64,000 bases of DNA from Tetracentron sinense (GCA_015143295.1 CM026574.1:12836938-12900937); one strand, 5' to 3'; positions 8,412-21,100 are shown, counted from the first letter of the stretch. Notes: generated by a model not told the origin, from the letters alone. Numbers and translations: made by a program.

Positions 8412-9899
8412 CTCATTGGCCGTTCCTGGTGCCGTAAAAGGATGAACTGGCATCTGTTGTCAAAATTTATAATAAATAAATCAATGTTTCTTCCAAATTT
8501 TAAAAATGATTAATTAAAGCTTGATAGATTATATACCTGCCCCTGTAAGAGCTGTTGGAGCAGCTGCTGTATGGTATCAAGCTGAGCTTGTTGGGCTGCC
8601 ATCTGAGCCTGTTGGGACGCCACCACAGATTTCGTCTCCTGAAGTTCAACCCTCAGCAATTGGGTCTCAGCAGATGGGGAACCACTAGTACCGGCACGGC
8701 TCGAAGATGACCCCCATAAACTGGTGGGAGTCGGACCCAATCCACATCCACGAATGCGTCCAGGTTGCTCAGGCTCCATGACTTGAGAGAAAACATCATC
8801 CCGGCCCATGCTGTCTTGCGAGCCAACCGGTATCTAGTTGAGGAGGTCCCTCATCTGGTGCTGCAAACATTTTGAAACAATTACTACAGTGAATTTCAGG
8901 AGTCGTGTTATATGATATAATGAATATTTAAATTATTTACAATCATTTCTTCTGCTTTAGAGTTGACTGCCCGGCCATCCTTCGTTGTGTGCGTCTTTAT
9001 CCAGACCTCAGCACGGCCCGGAGCTTCTCCTGAGGGACTCGCCAATTCGCTATGGTAGTGATAATAGTAGAACAACAAATTTTTAACTCATATGCATCAA
9101 ATTATTAAATAAATTATTAAAATTAAACCGAACATACCTCCTCTTCTCTAACTCTGGCGAAGCTCTTTGTGCCCGCCGTATAGGGAATCTTTTGGCACTC
9201 GCGACTCCTTTTATTCCTGGACTTTCGTTTCTACAATATTACATTTATATATCATATGAGAGAAGTGACCAAACTTAGAAACGGTATAAGCATAATTAAA
9301 TTCAAATAAAATATACCTGGCCCTCCTCGGAATACAAGAAGTCGACGAATATATGCCATTGCTCCGGAGGAATATCGGAGGGGCACTGTGCATAGTTCAA
9401 AGCAGGACGGTCCTCGTAAACAAAATGTTTCCTCCCCATTAGAGACTTATTGTCCCGCCATTTCTTATCCAGAGACTTCAAAATGTAATCCTCTAGGATA
9501 GGGGGGAAAATGAACCTCTCCTGCGAAAAAGTTGTCAAATTATTAATATATAGTCGTGCTACATAAGTGTGTTTTAATAACCGCTCAACAATTTTTTTTT
9601 GCTCTGACCTGTATGAGACCCAAAGCTCGTTTTTTCGCTTCATCACTGATTGCGCACCAACTCTGGACATCGACGCGAAATAAGTGGGCATCGCGTGCAA
9701 TATTGCCCAAAAAGCCAGCCAAAGTGGTGGCCTCCTCCCCCACGGGCTGTTTCGCATCATTTGTCGGCACTTTTGTTTTCTCTCCTGGAGGCATATTGTA
9801 GACTTTCTTGCACTTTGCTTTCCCACGTACCTTCTTCGCCACCGTGGCGGAAGGTGTGGAAGTCCCCGCACCTGATGGGGTCGTCTCTGTAGGCTCCAT
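8412..9899 (-). pseudogene. Transposase_24 / TNPA-like gene of the CACTA element, one in-frame stop
   Basis: The start is the ATG at 9899. Likely exons are 9899-9609, 9520-9317, 9230-9138, 9049-8941, 8860-8537 and 8453-8412, all with GT-AG edges. Exon 1 is Pro/Thr/Lys-rich. Exon 2 has W-R-x-x-K and D-I-P-P-E-Q-W-x-x-F-V. Exon 3 has T-A-G-T-K-S-F-A-R and exon 4 has K-T-H-T-T-K-D-G. These are hallmarks of the Ptta/En/Spm Transposase_24 family. Exon 5 ends in a Gln-rich coiled-coil-like tail. In exon 5 the codon at 8836-8834 is TAG, where the reading is otherwise continuous and a Gln codon (CAG) would fit. Exon 4 is 109 nt, so the exon 3-4 join is out of phase by one base unless another site is used. 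The family is thought to bind subterminal repeats. A last exon left of 8412 was not resolved. Confidence 0.8.
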
Positions 9900-10233
9900 C
9901 TGCAAAATATAGATATTAGCTTCTAAGAGAAATGAAACATGAAAATGAATATAGAGCACAAAAACATGATCTCATGGAACAATGAAATGAAAATCAAATA
10001 ATAATGTACGTACCAAAACATCTTATTGAGTAGTTTATGATGAAGTACCAGCCATCTAAAAATTAGGCATGCATGATATCAAACTTAACTCTTTTACGAA
10101 TGGAATAGTTTGAACAAGATTCTTGTATCCGATAATAAAAAAGTTATTCCTCCTTACAATAGAAGATGAACAAGAAAAGAGCACCGAATTCACAATTAAA
10201 CTAACAAAATCTTATCATTAAAACAAAAAAGAA
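9900..10233. other. Spacer between the two CACTA genes
   Basis: A 334-bp AT-rich gap separates the end of the TNPD reading frame from the TNPA-like start. In En/Spm elements the two products come from alternative splicing of one transcript, so this could be intronic. No separate promoter is obvious. Confidence 0.5.
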
Positions 10234-13200
10234 TCATTCTATTTGATCGTTATATTCTGATTCAACGTCCTCATCACTAGATTCGGTAGAAGGAGCTTGT
10301 TGTTGTGACACTTGTGGAGGCGCATCAACAGTTGTTCCAGTAATCACTAATCTCACCCAATCGACACCTCTGTCATCATCATCGTCATGTTCAGTGTCAT
10401 CTAATTGTTGGTTGCCGAAGGGCTCGTTCTCCATGAATGCATTATCGTCCACAACAGCTTCCTTATTCATGTCAAAAAAGTCTCTTGGTTTAGTCTTGAT
10501 GACAACATGTCAATCTTCTTCTGTTGGATCTTCGACGTAAAATACATGCTTTGCCTGAGATGCCATAACATAGGGTTCGCTCGACACAGAGTTTGCCGGG
10601 AGCAAGCGTGTGAAGTTCACAAGCGTAAACCCAAACGCATCGGTCTTTATTCCTCTATCCTGTGTCTTCACATCAGCCCAATCGCATTTAAACAATACAA
10701 ATTTCAGGCTTTGAGAGTACGTCAATTCGACTACATCCGTTAAGCGGCCAGAATAGGTTATATCGGTTGCAATGGGGGTCTTGTCCTTAGAAGTTGCATA
10801 ATTTATAGTTTTTGCAGTGACTGTAACCCCACTATTCTGACTTTTGCGTCCTCGCTCTCTATCCTTAGTACAAAACCTATATCCATTTATGACGTAGCCC
10901 TTAAACCTTTTTGCGACTTTTTGTGGACCATTTGCAAGCCATGTAATCTCATCCGAAACCGGATTGTCTGAATCTCGCAACCTTTGAACCTATTTAAAGA
11001 CCACATAAGATTAATCTATATATCCAAACATAACTAATGTGTTGTACAGAATTCACAAGTTAAGACTTACATAGCCCTGAAACCAATTAACAAACTGTTC
11101 GCTGTGCTTTTTTTGGATTACGTGTAGGGCCGTTTTGAGTGGATTTGTCATTTTAATTACATTCATGTGCTGCCTGCGAAGAATAAATCAACATACCAAT
11201 CATTTTAAGTTAAAAAATAAAAAACAATGAAAGAACAAACTATATGATAATTGTGTTCTTACTCTGTATATTTTGTGACTTTATCGTAATTGAACAACAC
11301 ATAACGATGTGTCTGCTGCCATTTCAATTCACTTAGAGCAAATGGCTGCGCACCACCTATCACACTTTCATCGTCATTCCTCACTTGCCTGTTCAATCTC
11401 GATTCCACATTATTTAGGTACCTTGAACAGAATGTCAAACATTCTTCTGCCAAGTACCCCTCTGCAATGCAACCCTCTGGTCGAGCTCGATTGCGCACAT
11501 ACGATTTCAGTGTATATAAGTACCTAAGTGAATTAAATTTTGGTAAGACAAGGGAAAAAGTATAACATGAATTTGAAATACTACTATAAAATTATAATTG
11601 AAGGTCTAGTGGTCTACCTTTCAATGGGATACATCCACCGATATTGTACAGGTCCACCTAGCATTGCCTCTGCGGCCAGATGTATAAGCAAGTGCACCAT
11701 AACATCAAAGAAAGCCGGTGGAAAAATTCTCTCTAAATGACAAAGCGTAAGCGCAATTTTCTCCTGTAACAGTCTCAAATCCTCGATCTGATAGACTTTG
11801 GAACATATAGCCAGAAAGAAGTTGCTCAATTCGATTAGGACTGAAGCTACATTCTTCGGCAATGACTTCCTCACGGCCAGTGGTAGGAATTGTTGCATTA
11901 TAACATGAGAGTCGTGGCTCTTCAGTCCATAAATTTTACGCTTTTTGATATTGACATGTCTTGCAATATTTGAGGAGTAACCATCCGGAACCTTCACACT
12001 CTTCAAAACTTTACAAAACAACTCTTTTTCATTTTTGTCCATCGAAAAGCATGCGGGGGGCAGATAAACTTTACTTCTGCCAGGCTGCAACTGAGGGTGA
12101 AGTGCATGCCGAATTCCCATTTCAACCAAGTCGCTACGTGCTTTTAAACCATCCTTAGACTTTCCTTCCAAACCCAACAAAGTCCCGAGCACATTGTCGC
12201 ATACATTTTTCTCGATATGCATCACATCAAGGTTGTGCCTCAACAAATTGTGCTCCCAATATGGCAACTCAAAGAATATACTCATCTTTTTCCAATTATA
12301 CGGCATATCGTCATGGCCCGTCTGCCTTCGGCTAGTTTGCCCAATCTGCTTCCCAAGGGAGAAAGGGATACCCTCCAATTGACGCAACACATCGGACCCA
12401 GACATTGTAGTTGGAGCACATTTGAACTCTGTAGTGCCATCGAAAGAGTTTTTATTCCTCCGAAACCTGTGATCCGGCTTTAAGAAACGACGGTGCCCCA
12501 TGTAACATTGCTTTTTGCTCTTAGACAAGTGTCGGTTGCAAGTGTCCTTATGGCATGAAGGGCATGCCAACTTTCCTTTCGTGCTCCAACCTGACAACAT
12601 GGCATACCCTGGGAAGTCGCTAATGGTCCAGAGCAATGCCGCACGCATTACAAATGTCTCCTTCTTCGACGCATCATAAGTTGGCAAACCATTCTCCCAC
12701 AAGTCCTTTAACTCCTCGACTAAAGGCCTCATGTAGACATCAATGGCATTTCCTGGCCCGGAGGGACCAGGAATAAGCAAGGACAAAATGAAGTTCGGCT
12801 GCTTCATGCACATCCACGGTGGTAAGTTGTAGGGAATAAGAACCACAGGCCATGTGCTATGAGCAATATTCATCGTCCTAAATGGGTTGAAGCCATCACT
12901 TGCCAACCCAAGCCTGACATTACGAGCATCTGAAGCGAACAAAGGATATTGGATATCCAAATAATCCCAAGCCGGTGAGTCTGCAGGATGCCTTAACCTC
13001 CCATCCTTAGTTCGATCTTCTTCATGCCATCTCATTTCAGAAGCAGTCTTGGACGACATGAACAACCTTTGTAACCTCGGTCTCAACGGAAAGTGACGCA
13101 AAATCTTCGCCGGAGTTTTCTTCTTGTGTTCCGCTTGATCATCCCCTGTCTTCCATCTTGATTCACCACAGATGTCACATGCTTGCTTGTTTGCAGACTC

Positions 13201-13958
13201 TTTCCAATAAAGCATGCAATCATTAGGACATGCATCGATTTTATCATAGTTAAGCCCCAAGTCTGACATCACCTTTTTTGTCTGAAAGTAAGTATCTGGT
13301 AGTGTTGACCTCTCGGGGAGTACCTCCCTCAACAACTCAAGCAACATGGTGAATGATTTATTGCTCCATCCACTAAGACACTTAATGTGATATAATCTTA
13401 CAATGAAAGACAACTTGGTGTGATTCTTACATGCTGGATACAAAGGTTGTCCCGCATCCCTTATCAATTGAAAGAATCTATCAGACTCGGGATTGGGATC
13501 CCGACTACTGGTACCCTCATCTTGGTTTGGGACTCCGGATACATCGTGAACCATATCTTCCATCTCATTCTGTCTGTCTTGCACAACCCGATTTTCAGGC
13601 ACTTGGACAACCGGTGTGTGTTGCAATATGTCTTCCCCGTGATAAAACCAGATTTTATAATTCCGGTCGAATCCATTATAGATCATATGGTCGTACGCTG
13701 TAACTCTATCTTGATAAACCGCATTGTTGCATTTGGGACATAAACACTTTATACCCCCATTGTTATTAGTCACTCCACGAACTAATGCAAACTCTATAAA
13801 CTGCTTTACCCCTTCTATATATTCCTTTGATACCCTATGTAATACAAAAATTGAATTCACAATTGCTTAGATACTAACACTTTGTTCCATTAATTCAGTA
13901 CTTCTTAAAAAATTATGGACAAAAATTACCTTGACTTTCCAATCCAACTCCTATCCAT
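10234..13958 (-). pseudogene. TNPD-type CACTA transposase, one in-frame stop near the C terminus
   Basis: Five exons join in phase with GT-AG introns: 13958-13930, 13834-11618, 11523-11263, 11173-11071 and 10989-10234 (1,121 codons plus stop). The N terminus is a transposase-associated domain (C-x2-C in K-C-L-C-P-K-C-N-N). Then come a C-P-N-D-C/C-D-I-C-G zinc-binding-like stretch (about residues 205-240), the Transposase_21 (Tnp2) core (about 250-520), a DUF4218 region (about 650-830) and DUF4216 in exon 5. The family cuts and joins the CACTA ends. The codon at 10512-10510 (residue 1030) is TGA, where the W of the usual D-W-x-V-V-I-K-T-K-P-R-D motif belongs. The frame then stays open for 91 acidic codons. 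All core domains precede the stop, so partial function is possible. Confidence 0.88.
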
Positions 13959-16900
13959 GACAGATGAGATTAGGATTTGTAAGTCCTTCGTTAACTATAT
14001 TCTGAGAAATAGCAAAAGTTTGAGATCATCAGTCAATTACAATATGTATGCATGCATGCATGCTTCCTATCGTCATCAACTCATCTTCTAAAGGGTGGGG
14101 TGTTCCTATCCCATTCAGGAATGCATAATCCCCAAAAGTCAATAGCTCAGGTGCTTTGTTCCATTTCAAAGAAATTTCGGCAGCATTTCCCTATGGTTCT
14201 CCAAGTACACGACTTAGACTACGGGCAAGAATGCCACATTGTCTAAATATGTACCCAGAGAACAAGAGAAACGACTGACAAAATTTTCCTCAATTTGAAC
14301 AAACCATAAGCAACTGACTATATTGGAGATTATGCATTCCCAAACTGTCCAACCGGACAATTCAAGAATCATATACAGACAAATACACTTTATCACAAAT
14401 AAGACCGAAAAGTTGTTAAACCTGCATTTAGCCCCACAAGAGAACTAAACGTCATAGTTTACAACTAGACCGTCCAAATAGGTGATACAAGAAATGCACT
14501 TGTCACACAATGATTCTTGAACGGGAGATCTAAGGTACAATGCATGCATGAGTATGAACGTAAGCCAATAAAAAATTTCAATAATCATAAATACAAAGTT
14601 TAAACATCCCTAAGCAATCATAACATAGTAATTAAACACATTTAATTAGTAGTTTAAACAGTTAACATAGACCACGGGGTTCTACCATGCACTCTATAAA
14701 GTATAGTAGAGCGGGAACAGGATTGTTAACAAGTAAGAATTACTTAATGCAATTAAATCGAAGGAAAATTTAATATCAAAAGATCTAGCATGTCATTTCA
14801 GTTTATCTCTCAAGTTAATAATTGAGAATTACTCGACTCTCCTATTAATCATTTGAATACTAGTATAAAAGAATTAAGGATTTAACTAAGAGCTTTAATT
14901 AGAGGACCCCAAGGTCCTCTTCCAAGTTGACCACATCAATCAAATTTCAACACATTGGGCAAGAAAAATAAAGTTTTTTAAAATTAATACTTTGACTACC
15001 ACATGTGATCAATATGCAAATGGGTTGTCAATTTGGAAGAAGACCCTGTGGTCCGTTTTCCATTTCCCTTTAATTTGATGTGATCAATGTGATGTCGAAA
15101 TGAATACCAACCAAAGATTTTCAGAAAATCAAAGCCCCAACCCAAATGTCAAGGTTCCTAGATCAGAAAAATGGGATTCGACACACACAAAAGAGAAAAA
15201 GCTCAGATTAAGTCCTTCATCAAATAAAAATTTCTTTAAACTTCCAAATCAATCGAATTTTCGATACAACAAAGTAGGCACCAATATCAAGTAATGTAAA
15301 CTACGCACCTCTTTCAACTTACAATATTGGTGGCCTTTATTGAGGCAAATTTTGAGTGTACTGAGGATTTTGGACTGGGAAACCAATCGTTGGAAAAATG
15401 AATGCAAACCTAAGAAATTCAAACCAAAAACAGAGTTCATGAATGTTACCTCTCTAAAAGGCCATATTGGGTGTCCAAAAAAAATCTAAGAGGCTCTAAA
15501 ATCCTACCTTGATTTCTTTCTTTCTCCTTGGATTGGTGTTTGAATAAAGAACTAAGAGGTTTTTCATTGACCGAGACAAGTCATGCACCAATAAAAAAAA
15601 TAAAATCTAAATATTAGTCTACAAACACCCACTCAAATAAAATCTGCAACCAAATTTTCCCTTACTCGAGCAGTAAAAGGAATCAGAAAAATAGAGGTTA
15701 ACTCAAAAAATTAAAAGCCACACGGGCCGAAAATATCCCACAAATTCTTTTTAATTAAAATTCCTATTTCCATTTCTGAGCTTTCTCCAGAATCCAACAC
15801 TGGCTAGGGCTCTCGCACGAAGACTTTGGAACTAAAAACATTTGAAAACTCAAAACCACTGATTTGAAATCTCAACGAGCATTTTGTCAAAACTCAAAAC
15901 CTCCTATCTGAGATTGATATAATAACATAACAATTCAGATATTGACAGAAAAATTAAAGATGATTTCCTACTATCTGATAATGAAATCAATAGAGTATTA
16001 TACTATTAGCTCCAAAGAATTTGTGGGATATTTTATAAATTTAGAACTAGAGATCAGACAAATCCTTGAAGTCTCAATCAACTCGGTAAAATAAAAGCCC
16101 TTACTTAGCTTTTCCCCTTCTTAAAAAAATTTAAAATATCAATGTTTCCCCTTTTTTCCAAAATCCAATTTTAAAAAATCCAGCACTTAAAATTAGAAAC
16201 CCAGATGCAGAAAACCACTTCAAACCAAAGATCATAAAATGAAATCTCTATCATAAAATGAAATCTCTAGAAAACAACGAAGTGAATCAAAGAGATATGA
16301 CCCCATTAGTCATAGTTAAAGGGGAAAATCAAAGAGATATGACCGCCATTAGTCATAGTAAAAGAGATTGAAGTGAATACTGATAGAAGGAAAATTGACA
16401 GAACTAGAGAAAAGACTTGGTCCACCAGAATGCCGCGTTAGGATTTATTGGGAAGTACCCTCTCTCTAGAATATCGGGGAGTACTAACCCCTCTCTCCTA
16501 TTGAAGTCTCCCATTTTGAAATTCAAATGATAAGATATTGAGTCGGTCCTTGTGGGCACCACTAAAAAAATCCTTGCATTTTTCACGAAAATTAGGCAGG
16601 CTATCCTTGTCCTTAACAATAAATTAAAAAAAAAATTCCTTTAGTCGACATATCTACGTGAAGGGTTTTTTTTTTGTTTGGATGGTAACCACACATTACG
16701 TTGAAATATAGAACAGATGGGTGATACAGTTATGCGCACCACCGTATTATGTGATTAGCATTGCCATGCATGATACCTATTGGTTAGTAGCAGCATAGAT
16801 TGATTGGAGAGTTGCATCATACTACAATATCCCCTTTCAGATACCCATTCAAAGATCCTCCTTTGGGCAAAGCTTAGACCAGATTTACTATAAGTATCTC

Positions 16901-17640
16901 TGCCTCAATAATAATATATAAATGAGGATAGGAGTTCTAAATAGTTCTGAAGAGGACCCTTGAACTAACTCGATTAGATTGGTGATAGAACTTCGAATGA
17001 AGAACCCAACTAACCTTCTTTCTTCTCTACTCTTTTTCTTTCTCTCTTTGAGTCTGTACCATAGTTTATATTTTTTTAATTGCACCATATATAGTTTAAG
17101 TGCTGCTTGAAGACCGGTTCTTTTTTTATCTTATTGTTTTAGGGTTACTGCTAAAAGCACATAAATATTCGTCTCAGCTCCAGAGAAAAGTCGTCCATTG
17201 AAGAATTGTCCAACTCTGTCACTGCATAAAAGAACTTCTCTTTCCAACTTCTTACTAATTATGCAATTCCACCTGTGCAACCCTTCCAAATCCGGTATCC
17301 ATTAATCCTAACTTTTTTACTTTTACAAGTTCAAACACTCATTCGAATTCCTCAAAGTCCAAATCCATGAACAAAAGCTATGAAATTTCTGTAAAAAAAA
17401 AATATTGATCCTGTGGCCTTTGTGTTTGTCACTTTTCCGTCACTAAATTTGGCAAATAATAAGCATACCCGTGTGGATGCCTGTGACCAAGATCATGAGA
17501 AGCAAATAACAGGCTACCATCAAGGGAAGTAGAAACACAATTATCATGTTTATAACCGAAATTGATCAAGATTTCAATTCATCTCATCAATTTGGCTCTA
17601 ATCATTAGATTTCCTGGGATGTAGTATACTTTGATCTCTA
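13959..17640 (-). other. 5' leader/intron region of the CACTA transcription unit
   Basis: About 3.7 kb of AT-rich sequence without a convincing coding exon. The part at about 14085-14255 is strongly similar, on the opposite strand, to 29170-29340, which lies upstream of another CACTA transposase start. It is therefore a conserved leader. A GCAT run occurs at 14046-14063. By analogy with En/Spm, most of the rest could be the first intron. Confidence 0.55.
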
Positions 17641-17649
17641 TTTTGTTGT

Positions 17650-17930
17650 TCTTATTGACAAGGTTAGAGGAGACCGAGAGAGAGGAGAGGAGGGTTACCG
17701 CAGTAGCGCAGGTGAGCAGAGGATGGAGCCGCGGCAGCGCAGGAGGTGGTCGGAGCAGCGTAGGAGGAGCATGGAGCCGGAGGAGCACGAAGCCGGAGGT
17801 GGCCGGAGCCGAGGATGGAGCCGGAGGTGGGAGCACAGAGGAGTAGGGAGCACGGAGGAGGAGAGGAAAATGGAGGGAAAGAGGAAAAGAAGAGGGAAAA
17901 GGGAAAAGCTGGGGCCCTAAAACCCCAAAT
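17650..17930 (-). promoter_or_regulatory. GC/purine-rich 5' control-like zone of the CACTA element
   Basis: This block is rich in GGAG and CpG and repeats GATGGAGCCG-like units, in sharp contrast with the AT-rich flanks. It sits just inside the 5' subterminal array. In maize Spm a GC-rich untranslated first exon (downstream control region) occupies the same position and is a methylation target. A matching role here is inferred from position and composition only. The open frames across it are low-complexity. Confidence 0.45.
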
Positions 17931-17934
17931 ACAG

Positions 17935-18254
17935 TGCCTTTCGCGGCATTTTTAATAAACGCCGTTATATGCCCTTCAATCCAACCCCCTTGGCTCGGCG
18001 TGAGTTTCTATCCGCGGCGATTTATCATACGTGCCGTGGAAATTGGTTTCCTGCCGTGTTTTCCGCGGCGTTTTTTAAACAAATGCCGTTAATGGTGCAC
18101 CAATAGCGGCATTTATAAAAAAAATGCCGCGGTATCTTTCCCGCATTGCCATCGGCGACGTTTCAATTAAAATGCCGTTGTTTGTGTCCTTTAGAGGCAT
18201 TTTTTGCCAAACGCCGTTAAAAAGGTGACGCTAAAGACCATTAATTTTGTAGTG
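17935..18254. repeat. Right (5') subterminal repeat array and terminal repeat
   Basis: Units such as GCGGCATTT, AATGCCGTTA, CCGCGGCGTTTT and ACGCCGTTAAA recur in both orientations. The array ends with AAAGACCATTAATTTTGTAG and TG at the boundary. It mirrors the left array and would be the TNPA-like binding region. Confidence 0.85.
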
Positions 18255-18789
18255 ATGGCTACTATACGTATGATGCTTTCACAGCTGCCGCAAGATCCTT
18301 TGGTGGCTTTGTCACGACTGATGATACCACCACACGTAAAGGATAGACACAATGGTTGATTGAAAATCTTATTAATTGTTGATGAATTTCTAGAGAATGT
18401 TTAGGTGTGTACAAAATATTTTGGGAAGTCAACGGATTACCTCTGGCAGATGCCCGAAAATTACTTTTGAGCATCGCCTCTTTAAATGATGTGTGAGAAG
18501 CACATAACTAAAGATGTGATAGCATGCATGGCCATGTATCGCACATACGGTACATGCACACCTCCCAGATCACCATGTGTACTATTTGATGACACTCATT
18601 AACTGTGATTAAGATCACTCATCCTCAGGTTACATAATATAACCTTGGCAAATGGTAGGTATTAACCCACTGACCTTTAGAACAATTAACCACAAAGTTG
18701 AGATGCAGCCAATAAAATATATACATTTTTGCTTGTCCTAATCATTTGTCTACCCTAGTTTAATGATTAGGGGATTAGTAGGGTTAACA

Positions 18790-18895
18790 CTCATGGTGGG
18801 CGTCAACAACCACACCAAGACTCGAACACGAGTCCAACCTCCTCAAAGGAGACAATACCACTGGGACAAACCCATTTACCTCTGAATTGTACCAG
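18790..18895 (-). repeat. SINE-like (tRNA-derived) piece
   Basis: On the minus strand the sequence has an A-box-like CCCAGTGGTAT and, about 45 bp on, a B-box-like GTGTTCGAGTC. Plant tRNA-derived SINEs have this arrangement. No poly-A or poly-T tail or target duplication was confirmed. Confidence 0.35.
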
Positions 18896-19294
18896 TGGAT
18901 GTTGTTGCGTACATCTCAGGGGGAATATTCTCTTTCTAAAGCTCATGGGAAAATGACTACTCTTTATACAACTCAGATGGAAAATGACATGGTTTGAAAC
19001 TGGATATGGATTTTTCTCAATGCCCAATCTGATAGACTCCTGTTCCAAGTCAAGAAGTGCTCTTGTAGACCTTTTTTTTTTTCACCGACCGTTTCTCACA
19101 GACTCCTGTTCTAAGTCAAGAAGTGCTAAACCTTAGTGTTCTAAACTTCTAATGAATCTTTCAGTTCAAACAAATAATAATAAATTGTCTAAATGTCTAA
19201 TTATTCTTTGGATTCAAACAAATAATAAAAATAAGCGTAAAATACAATAAAAGGATAGAAAAGTTAACAAATATAGGTATGAAACAGTTTTTAT

Positions 19295-19753
19295 CATAGT
19301 TCAAAAACCCGAAAACTCGACTCGACCCGAAAGTTAGCCGGGTCGAGTAAGTCGGAAAACTCGAAAAAAAATCGACTCGGTCCAACTCGGAATATATATG
19401 TAATAACTTAAAAATTTTGGGTTAAAAGAACTCAAAGTACGATGGTTTTACAGCTTCAAACAACAAAATTAGGTTTAACAAAACCCATAGTAAGTTGTTT
19501 TTGTAGACCCTAAAAAATATGATGCAAAAATAGTGTGACATTTTAGTTTAGGTTTTAAAAAATGATAAAAATACCCTTCTATGACTCGAGCTAGTATGGA
19601 GAGTCGAAAAACTCGGCTAGACTCGATCGAGTCACCTGAGTAACTCGGTAAATAGTGTCTCCTTCGAGTTTTGAGGCGACTCGACTCGAAATTCAGCCGA
19701 GTCGAGTAACTCGGCCAAGTTACTCGGGTGACTCGCTGAGTTTTCGAACTATG
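19295..19753. mobile_element. Non-autonomous hAT-type MITE, 459 bp
   Basis: The ends are CATAGTTCAAAAAC and GTTTTCGAACTATG, which are near-exact inverses. The 8-bp duplication GTTTTTAT flanks the element at 19287-19294 and 19754-19761, as expected for hAT elements. The interior is rich in ACTCGACTCG-type motifs near both ends and AT-rich in the middle. No coding capacity is present. Confidence 0.85.
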
Positions 19754-19761
19754 GTTTTTAT

Positions 19762-21100
19762 TAATAGTATAAAGTAAAAATAGAGATTACATTCTAAGAC
19801 AACCCATTTGTGTTGGATACTTGAACTCCATACCATATTAGTTTTTGATGAACTTGATTACAACTAGAATCTCTCAGTGCAATGCGAAGTTAATCTTCAA
19901 CATGTTGTTCATTTCTCAACTTATTCAGTAACCAGATAGCTTCCTCTCCTTTCTATTTGTATTTTTGTTTCTAACAACATGTTATGGGTACTGCGGGCCA
20001 GGGGATCCAGTGTAGCCATAGTCTTCATGAATGGGTACTCCAAGAACCCGTCGTCCTGAAAAACGGGAATGTTTTATTGTTAAAGACTTGAGGATTAAAA
20101 TAAAAATAAAAATCTACAACCATTGTGATGCATAACTTTAATTAACTATGTGCTTAATCGGAAGAATTAAAATAAAGGCGTAAAATATAGAAAACCCAAA
20201 CTCAAGCAATTAAATCATCCTCGAGCAATGAGATTGATGTCCTAGAAGTCAAATGGATTCAAATCACATTAGCCTAATACTGATCAAACAAAGTGGGAGA
20301 ATAAGTTTCCGACAAACCGAGTTTCAGTGCTGGTATTGCTTCATGGAATCCTGCACTAGCGACCTCAAAGGACAAAAGCAACATGGTTGCTACAAAAATG
20401 GCCATCATCATGACTTGAGAGGCTTTGGAGAAATTCATATTCATCATACTATCTTTTAGAGAGAAAAGAAAAGTACAGCTTCAGAAAAGATAAGTATAGC
20501 TTGAGAAAAGAAAGTACAAGCAAGAATTAGAACTCAGAGTCTTGCTTCAAACCAAATTTATAGTCGAACAAGAGGCTATGTAGTCATTAGCAGTTTCGTG
20601 GAAAGCATATGTCCCTATTGACTGAACTTTCTGAGGTTCAGATTATGAGATAGGAAATTCTTACTGCCATTTACATTTCGCAGTAAGTTTTTAGAAAGGC
20701 ATGTTGATGGATATCCGAATATTTACTGCACTGCTCATACATTCACTCAAAGTCAAAGTAGAGCTTAATTGATGATGACTTAACAACGGGAAAGAATGGC
20801 TATGTCAGGATGCCACAAGTGAATCAAGGAGAGATCAACTTCAGCTGATAAGGATATGAGAAGACAAGAAGGGATCAATCTCATAGTGGAATCAGATTTC
20901 TCGGTCATTGATTTGAGATATGAATAGAAAAAAACAAATCTCACAAATTCCTCTTTGTCATACATATTCATGAGGGTATCTGAATTCTGAACTAATTACC
21001 ATTTCATGGGTTTCACCTACCAAAACTCTTACAAATCAGCATGGTGAGAATCCTGAAGGAGGATTCCATATGTTTTGGCTTGGACATGTGACACGTGTAC
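19762..21100. other. Gene-free stretch
   Basis: No coding match was recognised. Small open frames (for example 20253-20459) look like chance. Confidence 0.5.

Larger units (their letters stand above)
759..18254 (-). mobile_element. Complete CACTA (En/Spm-type) DNA transposon, 17,496 bp
   Basis: The left end begins CACTACAAAATTAA at 759. The right end closes with the exact inverse, TTAATTTTGTAGTG, at 18241-18254. Both are flanked by the trinucleotide ATG (756-758 and 18255-18257), the 3-bp target duplication expected of CACTA elements. Subterminal arrays of GCGGCATTT/AACGGCATTT-like motifs lie inside both ends. Both transposase genes read on the minus strand, so the right end is the 5' end of the element. 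The stretch between the left subterminal array and the genes (about 2.4-7.5 kb) holds captured gene fragments. Each transposase gene has one in-frame stop, so the copy is probably not fully autonomous. Confidence 0.95.

Noticed and set aside
9556-9892. Plus-strand open frames opposite the TNPA-like gene
   Set aside because: They are shadows of the spliced minus-strand exons, which carry the family motifs.
17579-17920. Overlapping open frames in the GC-rich block
   Set aside because: Low-complexity purine-rich sequence opens several frames at once. None has a domain.
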